Of a DNA stretch of 9,935 nucleotides, positions 1 through 6,186 are shown piece by piece. The position numbers and the translations under genes were made by a program. The stretch is from JAGOBX01 sp017999075 [NCBI: Candidatus Babelota bacterium]. GTDB lineage: Bacteria; JAGOBX01. Numbering within the stretch: position 1 is the first letter of the stretch; every line of letters starts with the position of its first letter. The stretch spans positions 1 to 9,935 of the forward strand of contig JAGOBX010000095.1 of assembly GCA_017999075.1 (NCBI GenBank), written 5' to 3'. The notes below the pieces were generated by a model. The model was not told the origin of the DNA, made no database searches, and saw only the letters and a list, made by a program, of their open reading frames with translations.

Positions 1-247
1 ATACTGTAATATACAGTTTAATGTTATTGAAAAACCCGTATTGTCCTGATAAACTTTTATGAGTTTTTTTTTCTAAAATAAAGATTTTATCAATATGCGG
101 ATTATTTTTAAAAAGTTCGTAATTATATGGTTTGGTAATTAAAACTATTCTGCTGTCAGGATACTTCTGTTTAAGACTTGAATAAACCATACTATGATTT
201 ATCACATCTCCTATCAGTCCCCAGTCAATTACTAATATTTTAGTCAT
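1..247 (-). CDS. Glycosyltransferase family 9 (heptosyltransferase-like), N-terminal part only
   Basis: This is an open frame read from an ATG at 245-247 that runs off the left edge of the window; 82 residues are visible. The start looks like the first Rossmann strand of family 9 glycosyltransferases: a hydrophobic strand (ILVI, residues 4-7), then GLIGDV at 10-15, matching the family's usual GxIGD loop. A second strand follows after KYPDSRI, and NNPHIDKI at 48-55 matches the typical 'NP.ID.v' segment. Family members transfer heptose from a nucleotide donor to the inner core of LPS or related glycans on the cytoplasmic face of the inner membrane. It lies 56 bp after the acyltransferase gene. 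A weak AGGG lies about 13 bases before the start. The acceptor-binding and nucleotide-binding C-terminal domain is outside the window, so donor and acceptor cannot be judged. Its presence fits the heptose-activation genes upstream. Confidence 0.75.
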   Translation of the reverse strand, partial: MTKILVIDWGLIGDVINHSMVYSSLKQKYPDSRIVLITKPYNYELFKNNPHIDKIFILEKKTHKSLSGQYGFFNNIKLYITV

Positions 248-303
248 AACAATTTTGATACCCTGTATTTCATTATTGTTTTTTATTCTAAACTATTCAA
301 TAG

Positions 304-1239
304 TTATTGTTCAATTTTAATTTTATCTTTTTCATACAATCGTTCCTTAATATAGCTTTTCCATCGGTTATGCATCCAAAACCATTGATCCGGATATTTT
401 CGAATATTCTGTTCAAGCAAGTCATTATAACGGCTCATTATTATTTTTACTTTTTCATTTTGGTCAAGATTCTGATTTATATTTTGGTCTATTCTTTCAT
501 AAACTATAATTCTATGCCTGTTGTCATTCATTCTGGCGCTGAAAACAGGTATAACGGCAGCATTGGTTTTTAATGCAAACATTGCAGGACCTGAAGGAGT
601 TGGCAGCGGATAACCGCAAAAATTAACAATTATACCGTCCCTGCTGTCAACTGAAATGTCCGCAACAGTAGCGACAGCATAATTCTGTTTTAATCTTTTA
701 TAAAGACTTTTCAAAAATGAATCTTTATAAAAAAGTTCAACTCCGTTAGATGTTCTTATTTCTTCAAACAAATTAGTTATATATCGGTTTTGCTGTTTTT
801 TTACCAGCGCGCACATTTTTAATCCCGACAATTTTAATAAATTGGTAACCAATTCAGGATTATCAAAATGCGCTCCCAATAATACTGCTCCATTACCTTC
901 TTTCAAAGCATTTTCTATTATATGTTTATTTTCTATAAATCCAAAATGTTCATAATTGTTATTATTTAAATCAGGAATAATAAAATATTCAAACGCTGTT
1001 TTACATATATTTATATAACTCTTTTTTATGATATTATCAACTTCATTTTTATGAATGTCTCCAAAAATTCTACGTATATTTTCTGTGATTATCTTTTTTC
1101 TGACAGGAACAAAATAATACATTATTTTTCCTAATATATCAGCGAAAATATATAAAAAAAATACAGGAATTTTTTTCAGAGTTTTATAAAAAAAAAGTAT
1201 TATGTAATATTCTGATAAATGTTTTATTTTTTTTAACAT
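304..1239 (-). CDS. Lipid A acyltransferase of the LpxL/HtrB family
   Basis: This 311-residue protein has the layout of lauroyl/myristoyl (LpxL/LpxM-type) acyltransferases, which move an acyl chain from acyl-ACP onto a lipid A precursor at the inner membrane. Visible signatures: a hydrophobic membrane-associated N-terminus (about residues 10-45); TENIRRIFGD at 52-61, matching the usual 'N...fP' helix; the catalytic HX4E box as HFDNPE with H124 and E129; the substrate-groove segment VNFCGYPLPTPSGPAMFALK at 205-224; and the C-terminal YPDQWFWMHNRWK at 282-294, which is diagnostic for the family. Length is typical. It overlaps the end of the nucleotidyltransferase gene by 7 bp, so it is probably co-translated. 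No strong Shine-Dalgarno precedes its ATG. The family is clear; whether it acts on lipid A itself or another lipid-linked glycan in this polysaccharide cluster is not known. Confidence 0.85.
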   Translation of the reverse strand: MLKKIKHLSEYYIILFFYKTLKKIPVFFLYIFADILGKIMYYFVPVRKKIITENIRRIFGDIHKNEVDNIIKKSYINICKTAFEYFIIPDLNNNNYEHFGFIENKHIIENALKEGNGAVLLGAHFDNPELVTNLLKLSGLKMCALVKKQQNRYITNLFEEIRTSNGVELFYKDSFLKSLYKRLKQNYAVATVADISVDSRDGIIVNFCGYPLPTPSGPAMFALKTNAAVIPVFSARMNDNRHRIIVYERIDQNINQNLDQNEKVKIIMSRYNDLLEQNIRKYPDQWFWMHNRWKSYIKERLYEKDKIKIEQ

Positions 1240-1949
1240 TTTCGTGTTAATTCCGGAGGAAATTCAGTTGTGTTATTTATTTTGTAATAATCTGACGGAA
1301 TACCTATATCAATAAAAAAATCATTAAAAACAAGTCCATAAAATTTATGCAATTTCACCAGTTCCGGCAAAATGTCGTTTTCAAGAGAACATTTTTTTTC
1401 CGGAATAAAATCTGTAATTTTTTTGTTAAATAAATATATTCCGCCGTTTATATATTGCTCATCTTTATTTTTTGCCTTTTCAGAAAATTCAATGATTCTG
1501 TTATCCTTGTCTAAAACTACAGAACCATATCGTTCAGCGTTCTGAATTCTAAACAAACTTAAAATACCAAAACAATCATAATCATTTTTCCATTTTAAGA
1601 TTTTTTCTATATTAACATTAAAATACGAATCTCCGTTCATAAGTATAAATGAATCAGTTTTTATTAAATGTTCTGCTTGTTTCAAAGCTCCGCCAGTTCC
1701 CAGAGGTTCAGTTTCTTCCGAATACTCAATATTTATCCCCTGCTTTTTGCCGTCATTAAAATATGTTTTTATTATTTCGGATTTATACCCGGAAGATAAA
1801 ATTATATCTGTAATTCCCCAGTGTTTCAGTTGTAATAACAAATATTCCAAAAAAGGTTTTCCTTTAACATCTGCCATAGGTTTAGGAATTTCATTTACCA
1901 CGCTTCTTAATCTTGTGCCTGCTCCGCCAACTAAAATAATTGCCTGCAT
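1233..1949 (-). CDS. hddC: Sugar-1-phosphate nucleotidyltransferase, HddC-like
   Basis: This 238-residue protein is a single-domain NTP-transferase that couples a sugar 1-phosphate to an NMP, releasing pyrophosphate. Seen in sequence: the nucleotide-binding loop GGAGTRLR at 8-15, the conserved PKPM with K23, GTGGA at 84-88, the metal-binding NGD at 105-107, YINGGIYLF at 166-174, and FFIDIGIP at 211-218, which carries the second metal aspartate D214. The short length without a left-handed beta-helix is typical of HddC, the D-glycero-alpha-D-manno-heptose 1-phosphate guanylyltransferase, and of related cytidylyl/uridylyl enzymes. The HddA-type kinase two genes upstream favours the HddC reading, giving GDP-D,D-heptose. 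The start is supported by AGGA nine bases before ATG. A 170-bp repeat-bearing gap separates it from the dehydratase gene, so it may have its own promoter. Family is secure; nucleotide and sugar choice is inferred from context. Confidence 0.72.
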   Translation of the reverse strand: MQAIILVGGAGTRLRSVVNEIPKPMADVKGKPFLEYLLLQLKHWGITDIILSSGYKSEIIKTYFNDGKKQGINIEYSEETEPLGTGGALKQAEHLIKTDSFILMNGDSYFNVNIEKILKWKNDYDCFGILSLFRIQNAERYGSVVLDKDNRIIEFSEKAKNKDEQYINGGIYLFNKKITDFIPEKKCSLENDILPELVKLHKFYGLVFNDFFIDIGIPSDYYKINNTTEFPPELTRKC

Positions 1950-1971
1950 AAAAAAGTTTCCTGAATTTTTT

Positions 1972-1977
1972 ATTATA
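1972..1977 (-). promoter_or_regulatory. Possible -10 box before the nucleotidyltransferase gene
   Basis: On the minus strand a perfect TATAAT lies 22 bases before the ATG of the nucleotidyltransferase gene, followed by AGGA at 1959-1962. I see no good TTGACA-like box at the usual 16-18 base spacing, and the stretch is so AT-rich that a chance match is quite possible. The only support beyond the hexamer is its position in the longest gene-free gap of the window. Confidence 0.2.
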
Positions 1978-2002
1978 TACCCGTTTCCAAAATTATTTAT
2001 AT

Positions 2003-2056
2003 ATTCTTTTACAAAATAAACTTATTGTTGATCAATATATAAATTTTGTAAAGAAT
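2003..2056. repeat. AT-rich inverted repeat (14-15 bp arms) between dehydratase and nucleotidyltransferase genes
   Basis: The left arm ATTCTTTTACAAAAT (2003-2017) and the right arm ATTTTGTAAAGAAT (2043-2056) are reverse complements apart from one extra T in the left arm. The 25-base centre contains a further palindrome, TTGATCAA at 2028-2035, and TATTG/CAATA arms at 2023-2027 and 2033-2037. In the minus-strand transcript this can fold as a long AU-rich hairpin just before the nucleotidyltransferase gene. It lacks the GC-rich stem and clean U-run of an intrinsic terminator, so it may be a regulator-binding site, an attenuating structure or the core of a small repeat element. Confidence 0.5.
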
Positions 2057-2104
2057 GGCACAACTGCCAGAATGGCAGAACTGCCAGAATGGCAGAACTG
2101 CCAT
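2054..2104. repeat. Three tandem 17-bp palindromic units (TGGCA-loop-TGCCA)
   Basis: Three head-to-tail 17-base units occupy 2054-2070, 2071-2087 and 2088-2104; the second reads AATGGCAGAACTGCCAG. Each unit contains TGGCA and TGCCA arms around a 4-base loop, and neighbouring units can also pair as CTGCCA-GAA-TGGCAG. Besides the last base of the block, the copies differ at one site, 2061 (C instead of G), which falls in the loop and leaves the 5-bp stem intact. The G+C content stands out sharply from the surrounding AT-rich gap. It begins 16 bases after the dehydratase stop codon, so the structure would sit at the 3' side of that gene's mRNA and could protect or end the transcript. Confidence 0.85.
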
Positions 2105-2119
2105 TTGGAAACATTCTCA

Positions 2120-3319
2120 TTATCTGTGTTTTTTTATAAAATCATTTATTACATTTAATACATAATCGCATTCTGGTTTTCCAAGATCCTGATGAACTCC
2201 TATATGAATTCCATTGTGCCCCATATATTCAGCATTCGGAAATTCGCCGTATTTATATCCTAAGTTTTTAAATCCTTCACATTGCGTAGGCATTGACAAA
2301 AACAGACTTCGCGTATCAATGCCGTTTTTCTCAAGATAATCAGTTAATTGATTTCTTGAAAAATTTGCCGACTCCTGAACTATTATCGGTAATGCGTGAG
2401 GTCCGATTTCTTCATATTCTTCTTTTGTTATGGTTTTTAGATTTGGAGAAAATTGTTTGAAATTTTCCATTAAATAATAAAGATTTGCTCTTCTTTTTTC
2501 AAGAATTTGATAATAATTTTCCAATGCTCCTAAACCTATGGCAGCTTCAAGTTCGTTCATTTTAGAAGAATATCCGACTCTTTCAAACATAAACCTTATA
2601 TCCATATTTTCCGCATAACTGAAACGTTTAGTGCAATAACCTGAACTGACATTTAAAACGCATTTTTTACATTTGCACGCTCTGCCGTGACACCTTAATG
2701 ATAAAAGTATTTCAGCAAAATCAGCGTTATTAGTTGTAACTATACCGCCTTCTCCTGTGGTAATTATATGGGCAATATAAAGTGAAAAAGCGCCTATATC
2801 CGCCAAATTGCCCGCAGGTTTTCCTTTGTAATATGTTCCGTGAGCTTCGGCCGCATCTTCTATCACATATAACTTATATTTTTTTGCAATTTCATTGATT
2901 TTATCCATATCTGCAGGTTTCCCCATAAGATGAACAGGCATAATAGCTTTTGTTTTAGAAGTAATTTTTTCTTCAATTTTCGACGCATTTATATTCAATG
3001 TATCTCTTTCAATATCTACAAACACCGGCGTAAATCCCGCATGAAGCACAGCATTGCCGGTCGCTACAAAAGAAAGTGAGGGTACAATAATTTCATCTCC
3101 TCTTTTCGCTCCAAAATCATATAAAACAGACATAGCAAGAATATCAGCGTCAGTACCGCTGCTGACAGCAACAGCCTCTTTAACTCCAAGAAGTTCGGCA
3201 AATTTTTCTTCAAATTCACGAACATATTTTCCGTTTGATATACGGTTGCTGTCCAATGCTTCATTAATCAATTTTTTTGCTTTTTCAGTTATAGTTATTG
3301 TACCAAAAGGTATTCTCAT
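2120..3319 (-). CDS. DegT/DnrJ/EryC1/StrS-fold PLP enzyme with His in place of Lys: probable nucleotide-sugar 3-dehydratase
   Basis: This 399-residue protein has the fold of sugar aminotransferases: SSGTDAD at 53-59 for cofactor phosphate binding, VIEDAAEAHGT at 152-162 with D155 for the pyridine nitrogen, and ITTGEGG at 186-192. The residue that should be the PLP-binding lysine is H184 (SLYIAHIITTGEGG, 179-192). In known members this Lys-to-His change marks PMP-dependent C3-dehydratases such as ColD (GDP-colitose) and RfbH/E1 (CDP-3,6-dideoxyhexoses), which remove the C3 hydroxyl of a 4-keto sugar nucleotide. A cysteine-rich stretch follows (C210, C215, C217, C220, C229, then KRF), placed like the iron-sulfur loop of RfbH, although the extra ligand cysteine of E1 is alanine here (A157). 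Its ATG overlaps the kinase stop codon as ATGA, with AGGAAG upstream. Automatic annotation would probably call it an aminotransferase. Likely substrate: a GDP-4-keto-6-deoxy-heptose or hexose, by context only. Confidence 0.78.
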   Translation of the reverse strand: MRIPFGTITITEKAKKLINEALDSNRISNGKYVREFEEKFAELLGVKEAVAVSSGTDADILAMSVLYDFGAKRGDEIIVPSLSFVATGNAVLHAGFTPVFVDIERDTLNINASKIEEKITSKTKAIMPVHLMGKPADMDKINEIAKKYKLYVIEDAAEAHGTYYKGKPAGNLADIGAFSLYIAHIITTGEGGIVTTNNADFAEILLSLRCHGRACKCKKCVLNVSSGYCTKRFSYAENMDIRFMFERVGYSSKMNELEAAIGLGALENYYQILEKRRANLYYLMENFKQFSPNLKTITKEEYEEIGPHALPIIVQESANFSRNQLTDYLEKNGIDTRSLFLSMPTQCEGFKNLGYKYGEFPNAEYMGHNGIHIGVHQDLGKPECDYVLNVINDFIKKHR

Positions 3320-4317
3320 ATTTCAATTTCACTTCCTTTATAATAAATTATCTGACTTCCCATTGATTCGAAATTAAACGGGATGTATAATAAATCTTTA
3401 AGAGCTTCCATTATTCTGTTTCTATTTTCTTCAGGAACAAAAAATAATATAAATCCACCGCCTCCAGCTCCAAGTATTTTTCCTCCCAAAGCTCCGTTTT
3501 TCATTCCCTTTTCATATATATTATCAATGAATGTGGTGCTGACTTTGTCTGATAAACTTTTTTTCAATTTCCAGCTTTCATTAAGCAGTTTGCCGAAATC
3601 ATGGAGATGTTCAATATCCTGATTCAGTATTTTTATTGATTCTTCAACCATACCGCATAACTCGCTGTATTCTTTTGTCTTTTGAGTTATACTGTTTATT
3701 TTGTCTTTTTCAATTTCATCCGCAAACCTCGTGAACCCAGTAAAAAATAACATAAGATGGTTTTGAAGATTATTAATTTTTTTCAATGAAATTGTTACAG
3801 GTTTCACGTCTATAAGATGATTACCTGAAAAAGTTATTTTATTAAAACCTCCAAATGCAGCTGCAACCTGGTCCTGAGAGCCTACGTTTTCTTTTATAAG
3901 TTCCTGTTCAACGTGTATTGCATCCAGAGCAAGTTTCATTTTACTTATAATCTTACCCTGCAGCCCGTATAAGGCATTTAATAAACCTACTGTAAAAGCA
4001 GAACTCGAACCTAAACCTGTACGCGCCGGCAGATCTCCGTCATGATGAAGTTCTATTCCATTGTTTATCCTCATAAATTTAAAGGTTTCCTTTACAGAAG
4101 GATGTTTAATATCATTTATGTCATTTATCAATTCTATTTTAGAATATACTATCCTGTGTTTATAATCAAAAAATTGCGGCAAACTTCTGCACGTTATATA
4201 GCAATATTTATCAATCGTAGTTGACAATACAGCTCCGCAATTTTCTTTATACCAGCAAGGCAAGTCTGACCCGCCGCCGAAAAATGAAATTCTGAACGGT
4301 GTTTTAGTTATTATCAT
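3316..4317 (-). CDS. hddA: GHMP kinase, D-glycero-alpha-D-manno-heptose 7-phosphate kinase (HddA-type)
   Basis: This 333-residue protein is a full-length GHMP-family sugar kinase. Its N-terminus, TPFRISFFGGGSDLPCWY at 6-23, is characteristic of HddA rather than galactokinase or mevalonate kinase. The ATP-binding loop is GLGSSSAFTVGLLNAL at 101-116, the GSQDQVAAAFGG segment at 146-157 carries the likely catalytic D149, and the C-terminal glycine motif GAGGGGF is at 283-289. HddA phosphorylates the anomeric C1 of D-glycero-D-manno-heptose 7-phosphate, giving the 1-alpha,7-bisphosphate, which GmhB trims before HddC adds the nucleotide. Its start overlaps the upstream SDR gene by 14 bp, with AAGGA about 11 bases before ATG, and its stop overlaps the dehydratase start as ATGA. 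GmhA and GmhB are not in the window. A related L-fucose or other sugar kinase is a less likely alternative. Confidence 0.82.
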   Translation of the reverse strand: MIITKTPFRISFFGGGSDLPCWYKENCGAVLSTTIDKYCYITCRSLPQFFDYKHRIVYSKIELINDINDIKHPSVKETFKFMRINNGIELHHDGDLPARTGLGSSSAFTVGLLNALYGLQGKIISKMKLALDAIHVEQELIKENVGSQDQVAAAFGGFNKITFSGNHLIDVKPVTISLKKINNLQNHLMLFFTGFTRFADEIEKDKINSITQKTKEYSELCGMVEESIKILNQDIEHLHDFGKLLNESWKLKKSLSDKVSTTFIDNIYEKGMKNGALGGKILGAGGGGFILFFVPEENRNRIMEALKDLLYIPFNFESMGSQIIYYKGSEIEI

Positions 4318-5227
4318 ATTTTTGGGTATCCTTATTTTTTAAAAACCAGTTGTAAGTATTTTTAATTCCTTGTTCAAGGCTTGTAGCTGCCGACCATCCT
4401 GATTTATTTATTTTTTCCGTGTTCAATACTTTTACTTTCATCCCATCAGGTTTTTCCGCATCAAAAATTAATTTTCCTTTGAATTCTACAGCTTTTTTAA
4501 CTGTTTCCGCTATTTCACTAATAGTATTTCCATTACCTGAACCAATATTTATTTCATTGAAAACACAAGAATTTTCAATTAAAAATTTCACAGCCTTTGC
4601 AAAATCGTAAGCATATAAAAAATCCCTGACAGGAGAACCTGTTCCCCAAACAGTCACTTCATTGTCACTATTAATTTTAGCGTTATGAAACCTTATGATA
4701 AGTGAACTTATCACATGCGCTGATTCAGGATTAAAATCATCGTATTCCCCAAACAAATTCGCAGGTATCAATGTAATATACTTTTTTTTATACTGCATTG
4801 AAATAGCCTTGCACATCTGCCATCCGCAAATTTTAGAAGTCGCATATCCGGAATTGGTTTCTTCAAGAGGCCCTGTAAACAAATCGTTTTCACAAAGTTT
4901 GCGACTATAATTTTTCGGATACATGCACGAACTTCCTATAAAAAATAAATGGTTAATGCCGTTATCTAAAGCTGTTTTAATAACATTAGTCTGAACGATA
5001 TTATTCGAAATAATCAAATCTGCCGGTTTTTCGATATTAAGTTTGATTCCGCCGCTGAATGGGGAATGTAAGATAATTAAATCAGGTTTACTGATTTTTA
5101 TAATTTTCTCCGTTTCATTTAATTTTAAATAGTCTGTTTCATCAGTAATAAGTTTATATTGTTCCGATAATGTTTCGATTAAAATTTTGCTTAAAAATGA
5201 TTCGGGATATGTAATTAATATTTTCAT
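4304..5227 (-). CDS. GDP-L-fucose-synthase-like SDR with a degenerate cofactor-binding loop
   Basis: This 307-residue extended SDR resembles GDP-L-fucose synthase (Fcl/WcaG), which epimerises and reduces GDP-4-keto-6-deoxymannose. Family landmarks are present: SGGIKLNIEKPADLI at 58-72, GSSCMYPK at 98-105 with S100 and C101, YATSK at 128-132 (catalytic Y128 and K132), NLFGEYDDFNPESAHV at 157-172 with H171 matching the acid/base histidine, and VWGTGSPVRDFLYAYD at 193-208. The odd feature is the N-terminus: the NADP loop normally reads TGxxGFxG, but here it is TYPESFLS at 6-13, so all three glycines are replaced by Y7, S10 and S13. The frame is intact and well conserved elsewhere, so it is not an obvious pseudogene. 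It may bind cofactor unusually or have lost redox activity while keeping an epimerase-like role. It starts 5 bp after the transketolase C-subunit stop, with no clear Shine-Dalgarno. Confidence 0.8.
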   Translation of the reverse strand: MKILITYPESFLSKILIETLSEQYKLITDETDYLKLNETEKIIKISKPDLIILHSPFSGGIKLNIEKPADLIISNNIVQTNVIKTALDNGINHLFFIGSSCMYPKNYSRKLCENDLFTGPLEETNSGYATSKICGWQMCKAISMQYKKKYITLIPANLFGEYDDFNPESAHVISSLIIRFHNAKINSDNEVTVWGTGSPVRDFLYAYDFAKAVKFLIENSCVFNEINIGSGNGNTISEIAETVKKAVEFKGKLIFDAEKPDGMKVKVLNTEKINKSGWSAATSLEQGIKNTYNWFLKNKDTQKYDNN

Positions 5228-5232
5228 AATTT

Positions 5233-6186
5233 TTATATATTAGATTTTATAATTTTTTTTAAGCTTTCAATATCAAGTCCCTGGAGTGAATGAAGGTATT
5301 CTCTGTCTCCATTTTCAAAAACAAATCTATCTTTAAAACCCAATCGTATTAATTTTATTTCAAATTTATTATCATCTATAATATTTGAAGCAATTGAATC
5401 AAGTCCGCCTCTATTTACAAAAGATTCTTCTAAGCTAATTATACACTTATATTTCTTTATTGTTTCAGAAAGCAGCCCTTCATTAAATCCAGATAGTAAA
5501 AACATATCTATAACGCCTGTATCAATATTTTCTTTTTTCAAATCATTAACAACTTCAACTGCTTTTTGAGTCATATACCCGGTTGACAGAATACATACTC
5601 CGTTTCCTTTAATCAGTTCACAGAACCCGTTTTCTATTTTTATATCATCTTCAGGTTTATATATATCAGGTAATATTTTACTGTCAAACCTTATATATTT
5701 AGGAGAATTTTCATTAAGCGAATATTTAAAAAATTTCTGCGTTAAAATAGAATCACTCGGCGAAAAAATTTTCAAATGCGGAAGCAGTCTCATAGATGTT
5801 ATATCTTCAAGGCAATGATGGGTGGGTCCTGATAATACGTAACTTATTCCTGTTCCAACTCCAACCAGATTTACATTCATTGTTTTCAGCTGCGACATCA
5901 AAGAAATATTTGTCCGGATCTGTTCGTACGCGCGCATAGTCAAAAATGCGGAAATAGCATATGCGTAAACCTTATATCCTTCCAAAGCAAAACCCGCTGC
6001 GATATTAACAAGATTCTGTTCAGCGATTCCTACATTTATAAAATTATCCGGAAAATCTTTCCTTATTCTGTCAAGAATAGGAGCGCCGAAATCTGCTGAC
6101 AGTAAAATTATTTTATCATTTGTATTTAATTCGTTATAGATCTCTTTCAATAGAGAATCTCTCATCGCACTTGATTTTTCAAACAT
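5233..6186 (-). CDS. Transketolase-like enzyme, C-terminal subunit (pyrimidine-binding and C-terminal domains)
   Basis: This 317-residue protein is the second half of a split transketolase. The pyrimidine-binding domain covers about 5-170: SADFG at 30-34, the catalytic glutamate E56 in VGIAEQNL (52-59), and SGPTHHCLEDI at 119-129, whose H123 corresponds to the transketolase channel histidine (H481 of the yeast enzyme). The aspartate usually just before GPTH (yeast D477, which reads acceptor stereochemistry) is S119 here. The C-terminal domain covers about 185-305, with LSTGYMTQKAVEVV at 200-213 and VIDMFLLSG at 225-233. With the neighbouring N-subunit it should form the thiamine-diphosphate site at the subunit interface. 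Its ATG directly follows the N-subunit stop codon, with GGAG nine bases upstream inside that gene, which indicates coupled translation and supports M1 over the internal M8. Two-carbon ketol transfer is likely; the substrates are unknown. Confidence 0.85.
   Translation of the reverse strand: MFEKSSAMRDSLLKEIYNELNTNDKIILLSADFGAPILDRIRKDFPDNFINVGIAEQNLVNIAAGFALEGYKVYAYAISAFLTMRAYEQIRTNISLMSQLKTMNVNLVGVGTGISYVLSGPTHHCLEDITSMRLLPHLKIFSPSDSILTQKFFKYSLNENSPKYIRFDSKILPDIYKPEDDIKIENGFCELIKGNGVCILSTGYMTQKAVEVVNDLKKENIDTGVIDMFLLSGFNEGLLSETIKKYKCIISLEESFVNRGGLDSIASNIIDDNKFEIKLIRLGFKDRFVFENGDREYLHSLQGLDIESLKKIIKSNI

Larger units (their letters stand above)
1983..2112. repeat. 130-bp segment bounded by 9-bp inverted repeats, with nested inverted repeats inside
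   Basis: The gap between the dehydratase and nucleotidyltransferase genes holds nested symmetry. The outer arms GTTTCCAAA (1983-1991) and TTTGGAAAC (2104-2112) are exact reverse complements. Inside are a larger AT-rich inverted repeat (2003-2056) and three tandem palindromic units (2054-2104). Terminal inverted repeats around a short non-coding segment resemble a miniature inverted-repeat element, but I see no target-site duplication next to the arms, and 9 bp is short for AT-rich DNA. It could equally be an intergenic RNA-structure element. Confidence 0.4.

Noticed and set aside
291-305. Hairpin AACTAT-TCA-ATAGTT at the acyltransferase stop codon, considered as a terminator
   Set aside because: The stem is only six AT-rich pairs, it overlaps the stop codon, and the minus-strand transcript has no U-run after it.
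3064-3264. Second minus-strand frame inside the dehydratase gene
   Set aside because: It is an out-of-frame shadow of the dehydratase reading frame with no motif of its own.
3054-3377. Plus-strand open frame opposite the start of the dehydratase gene
   Set aside because: It is antisense to a well-supported gene, has no recognisable domain, and its composition is explained by the opposite-strand codons. The same holds for the other plus-strand frames.
2120-5227. Plain GDP-colitose pathway (dehydratase plus ColC-like reductase)
   Set aside because: Not excluded, but the HddA-type kinase, the cysteine-rich loop absent from ColD, and the degenerate reductase cofactor loop make a standard colitose pathway a poorer fit than a heptose-based one.
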